Below are positions 22,551 through 25,912 of a stretch of DNA of 25,912 nt, piece after piece. The translations under genes were made by a program, and so were the position numbers. Under the pieces are notes generated by a model. That model worked only from the letters and a program-made list of their open reading frames with translations. It searched no databases and had not been told where the DNA came from. The stretch is from JAWWPG01 sp038232255 (GTDB lineage: Bacteria > Actinomycetota > Actinomycetes > Propionibacteriales > Nocardioidaceae). Positions within the stretch are counted from its first letter, which is position 1. Each line of letters starts with the position of its first letter. The stretch is taken from the NCBI GenBank assembly GCA_038232255.1, contig JBBSIF010000025.1:1-25912 (forward strand), written 5' to 3'.

Positions 22551-22655
22551 GATCCGACGTTCAGGTCGTCCTGGCAACCTGACCGTCGGATCTCTGCGCT
22601 GGCGGTGCGGCACGATCCGACGTTCAGGTCGTCCTGGCATTCTCCCCGTCGGATC
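22551..22655. repeat. Pair of 42-bp palindromes (63-bp period) between convergent genes
   Basis: Unit 22551-22592 has 9-bp outer arms GATCCGACG/CGTCGGATC, one mismatch, then inner arms TCAGGT/ACCTGA around a 10-base loop. Unit 22614-22655 keeps the outer arms but has lost the right inner arm. Length and period equal those of the pair at 17830-17934. They lie between the ends of the PHP and RCC1-repeat genes and could act as a two-way terminator, though no T-tract follows. Confidence 0.85.
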
Positions 22656-22672
22656 CTTGCGCGAGAAGGCCC

Positions 22673-24877
22673 TCAGTTGGGGACGATGAAGACCGGGACG
22701 GGGTGCAGCCGCACCGGTGTCGGGCTCCCGTCGCCGAGCTGTCCGATCGTGTCCTTGCCGAAGCACAGCATCGTGCCGCCGAACTTGATCGAGCAGGAGG
22801 TGGAGTCGAACGCTGTCGCCACCGACCAGATGTCGTCGCTGCCCACCTGGAACGGTGTCAGGTTCTCGGGGACGTCGCTGCCTACGGCGCCTGAGCTGTT
22901 GAGGCCCCAACACCACAGCGTGTTGTCCGCGCGGACGGCGCAGCTGTGGTCGGCGCCCGAGCTCACGTTGAGCCACGAGGCCTGCCCCACCTGCGTCGGG
23001 ATGTCGTACTCCCCACGCGCCGGCTGACCCGTCTGCCCGTGGTCGTCGAGTCCCCAGCACCACAAGGTGCGGTCGGTCATGACGCCGCAGGTGAAGGCGC
23101 CGCCGGTGTTCACTGAGGACCACCTCCCGCTGCCGACGAGCTCCGGCACCAGGCTCGAGGCCTGCGTGCCGTCGCCCAGCTGGCCCGAGGTGTTCGCTCC
23201 CCAGCACCACAGGCTGGAGTCGTCGCGGATGGCGCAGGTGTGTGTCGCCCCCGGGCTGACCGACACCCAGTTGCTCGCGCTACCGATCTGGACGGGTCGC
23301 AGTGCGTCCGTCGTCGTACCGTCGCCGAGCTGTCCGTCGGCGTTCCCGCCCCAGCACCACAGAGTGCCTGGCGACTGCACGCCGCAGACATGACCGTCGC
23401 CGGAGCTGACGGAGGTCCACGTCGACGCGGCGCCCACCTGCTTCGGCGCCAGCCGGGCGATGGTGTCCCCGACGCCGAGCTGTCCGCGGTCGTTGGCGCC
23501 CCAACACCAGAGGGTGCGGGTGACGGGGATTCCGCAGGTGCTCGTTCCACCAGCGCTCACCGTCAGCCAGGCGGAGATGCCGACCTGGACAGGCAGCGTC
23601 CGGTTGGTCACGGTGCCGTCCCCGACCTGTCCGCTGCCATTGGCGCCCCAGCACCAGAGGCCGCCCTTCTTCTCGATCGCGCACGAATGGCTGCCGCCGC
23701 CGTCGGACATCACCGTCCAGTTGGTCAGCGCGTCCACCGGCGTCGGCAGGAAGCGGTCACCCAGGCCGTGGTCGCCGAGCTCGCCCTTGTCGTTGCGCCC
23801 CCAGCACCACTGGGTCTGGTCCGCTCGCAGGGCGCAGGTGTGCTCGCCCGCGACGGCCACGCCCGTCCACTTCGCTCCGGCGCCGACCTGGACGGGTACG
23901 GCGCTGTCAGCGGTGGTAGCCTGCCCGAGCTGACCGTGGCCATTGGGTCCCCAGCACCACAGGCTCTGGTCCGTCCGAGTGGCGCAGGTGCTCGCGATCC
24001 CGGCCCGGACAGCGTCCCAACGTTTCAGCGTCCCCACCTGTCGCGGGGTCCGGACCCCGGGGTTGATCCCGTCGTTGCCCCAGCACCAGAGCGTGCCGTC
24101 CTGACGGACGGCGCACGTGTGGGCGCCTCCGGACGCCGTCGACACCCATGTCTGGAGATTGACGCGGATGGGAGTGAGACGGCGGTCGCCGGTGCCCCGG
24201 CCCACTTCGCCGTCGGAGTTGTCGCCCCAGCACCACAGCAGCTGGCCGAGGTCGGTGGCGCAGGTGTGCTGGCCGCCGGCGCTCACCGTGTTCCAGTCCG
24301 TTCGCGCGCCCACCTGCCGCGGGGTGGAGTGGTCCACCGACGTACCGTCGCCCAGCTCGCCGTAGGAGTTCCCGCCCCAGCACCACAGGGTGTGGTCGAC
24401 GCGCGTGGCGCAGGTGTGAGCGAAGCCGGCTGACACCGACGCCCAGCTCGAGCCGCCGCCGATCTGCACGGGGGAGAAGCGGGTGTTGGTCGAGCCGTCA
24501 CCCACCTGGCCGGCGCCGTTGAGGCCCCAGCACCAGAGGCTGCCGTCGTTCTGGATCCCACAGGTGTGGTCGAGGTTCGCCGTGATGCTCGTCCAGGTGT
24601 GCAGGGTGCCCACCTGGACGGGCGCCTTCTCGCCGATCACGTTCCCGAGCCCGAGCTGCCCGTGGTTGTTGCCTCCCCAGCACCACAGCGAGGCGTCGCT
24701 GGCGATGGCGCACGTGTACTCCCCGGTCGCCGCAGTGGACGACCAGACGACGGGTCCTATCGGCCCGTCCCGACCGACACCGGCCGCTGGAGCGCCCGTC
24801 GCCGGCAGAGCGCCGATGCCGAGAGGAGCGGCTCCTAGCAGGAAGCCGGTAAGGACGAGGACGAGGCGCTTGGGCAT
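22673..24877 (-). CDS. Secreted protein with 14 RCC1-type repeats
   Basis: A 734-residue protein with a signal peptide (MPKRLVLVLTGFLLGAAPLG, likely cut near ALPATGA) and then nothing but RCC1-like repeats of about 50 residues. I count 14, each with the pattern W..V..G..HTCA...D..LWCWG.N..GQLGDGT.....P..VG. RCC1 propellers have seven blades, so 14 repeats suggest two propellers. Nearly every repeat has a Cys pair (in HTCA and LWCWG), plausibly one disulfide per blade, fitting an exported protein. Repeat 5 lacks the GQLGDGT loop and repeat 14 is degenerate (LCFG). There is no membrane anchor or sorting signal. ATG 24877 has GGAG upstream and starts the signal peptide; the frame is open to 24928. 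Ligand unknown. Confidence 0.9.
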   Translation of the reverse strand: MPKRLVLVLTGFLLGAAPLGIGALPATGAPAAGVGRDGPIGPVVWSSTAATGEYTCAIASDASLWCWGGNNHGQLGLGNVIGEKAPVQVGTLHTWTSITANLDHTCGIQNDGSLWCWGLNGAGQVGDGSTNTRFSPVQIGGGSSWASVSAGFAHTCATRVDHTLWCWGGNSYGELGDGTSVDHSTPRQVGARTDWNTVSAGGQHTCATDLGQLLWCWGDNSDGEVGRGTGDRRLTPIRVNLQTWVSTASGGAHTCAVRQDGTLWCWGNDGINPGVRTPRQVGTLKRWDAVRAGIASTCATRTDQSLWCWGPNGHGQLGQATTADSAVPVQVGAGAKWTGVAVAGEHTCALRADQTQWCWGRNDKGELGDHGLGDRFLPTPVDALTNWTVMSDGGGSHSCAIEKKGGLWCWGANGSGQVGDGTVTNRTLPVQVGISAWLTVSAGGTSTCGIPVTRTLWCWGANDRGQLGVGDTIARLAPKQVGAASTWTSVSSGDGHVCGVQSPGTLWCWGGNADGQLGDGTTTDALRPVQIGSASNWVSVSPGATHTCAIRDDSSLWCWGANTSGQLGDGTQASSLVPELVGSGRWSSVNTGGAFTCGVMTDRTLWCWGLDDHGQTGQPARGEYDIPTQVGQASWLNVSSGADHSCAVRADNTLWCWGLNSSGAVGSDVPENLTPFQVGSDDIWSVATAFDSTSCSIKFGGTMLCFGKDTIGQLGDGSPTPVRLHPVPVFIVPN

Positions 24878-24896
24878 CAGGAAACTCCGTGAACCG

Positions 24897-24925
24897 ATAA
24901 TTGCGTCACAAGGAGATCCCTGCAA
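24897..24925 (-). promoter_or_regulatory. Candidate promoter of the RCC1-repeat gene
   Basis: On the minus strand TTGCAG (24925-24920), a 17-bp spacer and AATTAT (24902-24897) form a reasonable -35/-10 pair in the most AT-rich part of this gap. Transcription would begin around 24890, leaving a short leader with GGAG before ATG 24877. Confidence 0.45.
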
Positions 24926-25009
24926 CAACTAGGTGAGGTTCACTGTAGGCGGCTGGTGGCTGCGCACCAAACGACCCTCGATGGCGGAGCGGCTGAGGCA
25001 GGTCCGGGG

Positions 25010-25912
25010 TTAGGCTCCGGCGCCTTCCTGCTTCACGTGCGCGACGGCCGTGGGGTCGTCGAGCTGATAACGCCGTACGGCGTCGGCGGCCGACCCGGCG
25101 TCGACCTCCCCGCGGCCGGACAGCGCCTCCAGGGCGGCGACGGTGATCGACTCGGCGTCGACCCGGAAGAAGCGCCGAGCCGCCGCGCGGGTGTCCGCGA
25201 AGCCGAATCCGTCCGTGCCGAGCGAGTGCCAGTCCGACTGCACCCACTGCGCAACCTGGTCCGGGACAGCCCGCATGTAGTCGCTGACGGCCAGCAACGG
25301 ACCCGGTGCGTCGGCGAGCTTTGCCTCGACGTACGGCGTCCGCGGCTCCTCGTGCGGGTGCAGCAGGTTCCAGGAGTCGACGCCCAGCGCCTCCCGGGCC
25401 AGCTCGTTCCACGACGTGACCGACCAGACGTCCGCGCGGACCTGCCACTCGTCGGCGAGCCGCTGCTGCGCCTTGAGCGCCCACGGCACCGCGACGCCGG
25501 AGGCCAGGAGCTGCACGCGGGGTCGGTCGTCCCCGTCGGAGCTCTCGGCGGGCCGAGCCAGGTGCATGCCGCGCAGGATCCCCTCGACATCGACGCCGGC
25601 CGGCTCCGGAAGCTGCACCGTCGGCTCGTTGTAGAGCGTGAGGTAGAAGAAGACGTCCTCGCCGTGGGGATGCGCGTCGGTCGAGCCGTACATCCGGGCC
25701 AGCCCGTCCTGGACGATGTAGCTGATCTCGTAGGCGAACGCTGGGTCGTAGTAGACGCAGGCCGGGTTCGTGGCGGCCAGCAGCGGAGAGTGGCCGTCGG
25801 CGTGCTGCAGACCCTCGCCCGTGAGGGTCGTCCGGCCAGCGGTGGCGCCGATGAGGAAGCCCCTGCCCAGCTGGTCGGCGTACGCCCAGATGGAGTCGCC
25901 GGTGCGCTGGAA
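25010..25912 (-). CDS. aceE: Pyruvate dehydrogenase E1 component, homodimeric type (3' part)
   Basis: The frame is open from the right edge to TAA (25012-25010), giving the last 300 residues. Recognisable aceE segments are GRGFLIGATAGRTTLTGEGL, QHADGHSPLLAATNPACVYY, DPAFAYEISYIVQDGLARMYG, DVFFYLTLYNEP, then VRADVWSVTSWNELARE and the C-terminal SDWHSLGTDGFGFADTR. This thiamine-diphosphate enzyme decarboxylates pyruvate and passes the acetyl group to E2 lipoate, giving acetyl-CoA, the precursor used by the nearby AccD and FabH. The visible part is the transketolase-like pyrimidine and C-terminal domain. It is complete at its end, followed by 132 non-coding bases before the RCC1 gene. Confidence 0.97.
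   Translation of the reverse strand, partial: FQRTGDSIWAYADQLGRGFLIGATAGRTTLTGEGLQHADGHSPLLAATNPACVYYDPAFAYEISYIVQDGLARMYGSTDAHPHGEDVFFYLTLYNEPTVQLPEPAGVDVEGILRGMHLARPAESSDGDDRPRVQLLASGVAVPWALKAQQRLADEWQVRADVWSVTSWNELAREALGVDSWNLLHPHEEPRTPYVEAKLADAPGPLLAVSDYMRAVPDQVAQWVQSDWHSLGTDGFGFADTRAAARRFFRVDAESITVAALEALSGRGEVDAGSAADAVRRYQLDDPTAVAHVKQEGAGA

Noticed and set aside
21525..23210. 561-residue minus-strand open frame
   Set aside because: It runs antisense to the PHP gene, through the tandem repeats and into the RCC1 gene out of frame; no coherent domain.
23240..24433. Plus-strand 397-residue frame opposite the RCC1 gene
   Set aside because: Periodic antisense shadow of the repeats.

Overview
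This is a GC-rich window with many GTG starts. It looks like a chromosome segment of a high-GC actinobacterium, and the order aceE / PucR-type regulator / fabD-fabH-acpP-fabF plus a DUF3145 gene fits Nocardioidaceae or a relative. That placement is inferred from gene order and protein style, not from a database search.

Left part (1-6774): the end of an acidic hypothetical protein, a small NAD(P)-binding Rossmann protein, a divergent archaeal-type AAA ATPase, and a three-gene TetR plus ABC exporter operon. The two exporter subunits overlap by 4 bases and form a heterodimer with one eroded ATP site. A perfect 9-bp inverted repeat lies between the likely -35 and -10 of the tetR gene, whose mRNA may be leaderless. 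Bases 6775-7604 hold no convincing intact gene. They contain two 60-bp palindromes and a possible decayed membrane ORF.

Zinc module (7567-10792): znuA-znuC-znuB with 4-base overlaps, then a Fur-family gene (zur), preceded by a promoter with a Zur-like palindrome. A 22-bp tandem repeat follows zur, then a DUF3145 gene.

Right part, minus strand (25912 down to 11522): aceE (3' part), a secreted protein with 14 RCC1 repeats, a PucR-type activator (FasR/MabR type), then a FAS-II operon fabD-fabH-acpP-fabF-accD. A two-gene unit follows: a DUF1611-like P-loop protein overlapping an ABC exporter-like protein whose nucleotide-binding domain has lost nearly all catalytic motifs. A plus-strand helix-hairpin-helix/PHP gene lies between the regulator and the RCC1 gene.

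Best candidates for something undescribed: (1) the P-loop protein plus pseudo-ABC pair; (2) a FabD carrying a C-terminal BCCP-like domain in which the biotin lysine aligns with arginine, encoded in the same operon as a carboxyltransferase; (3) 42-bp hairpin elements in pairs with a 63-bp period at two loci, one of them between fabH and acpP, with inner stems that differ in sequence but still pair; (4) a secreted, cysteine-paired 14-repeat RCC1 protein.
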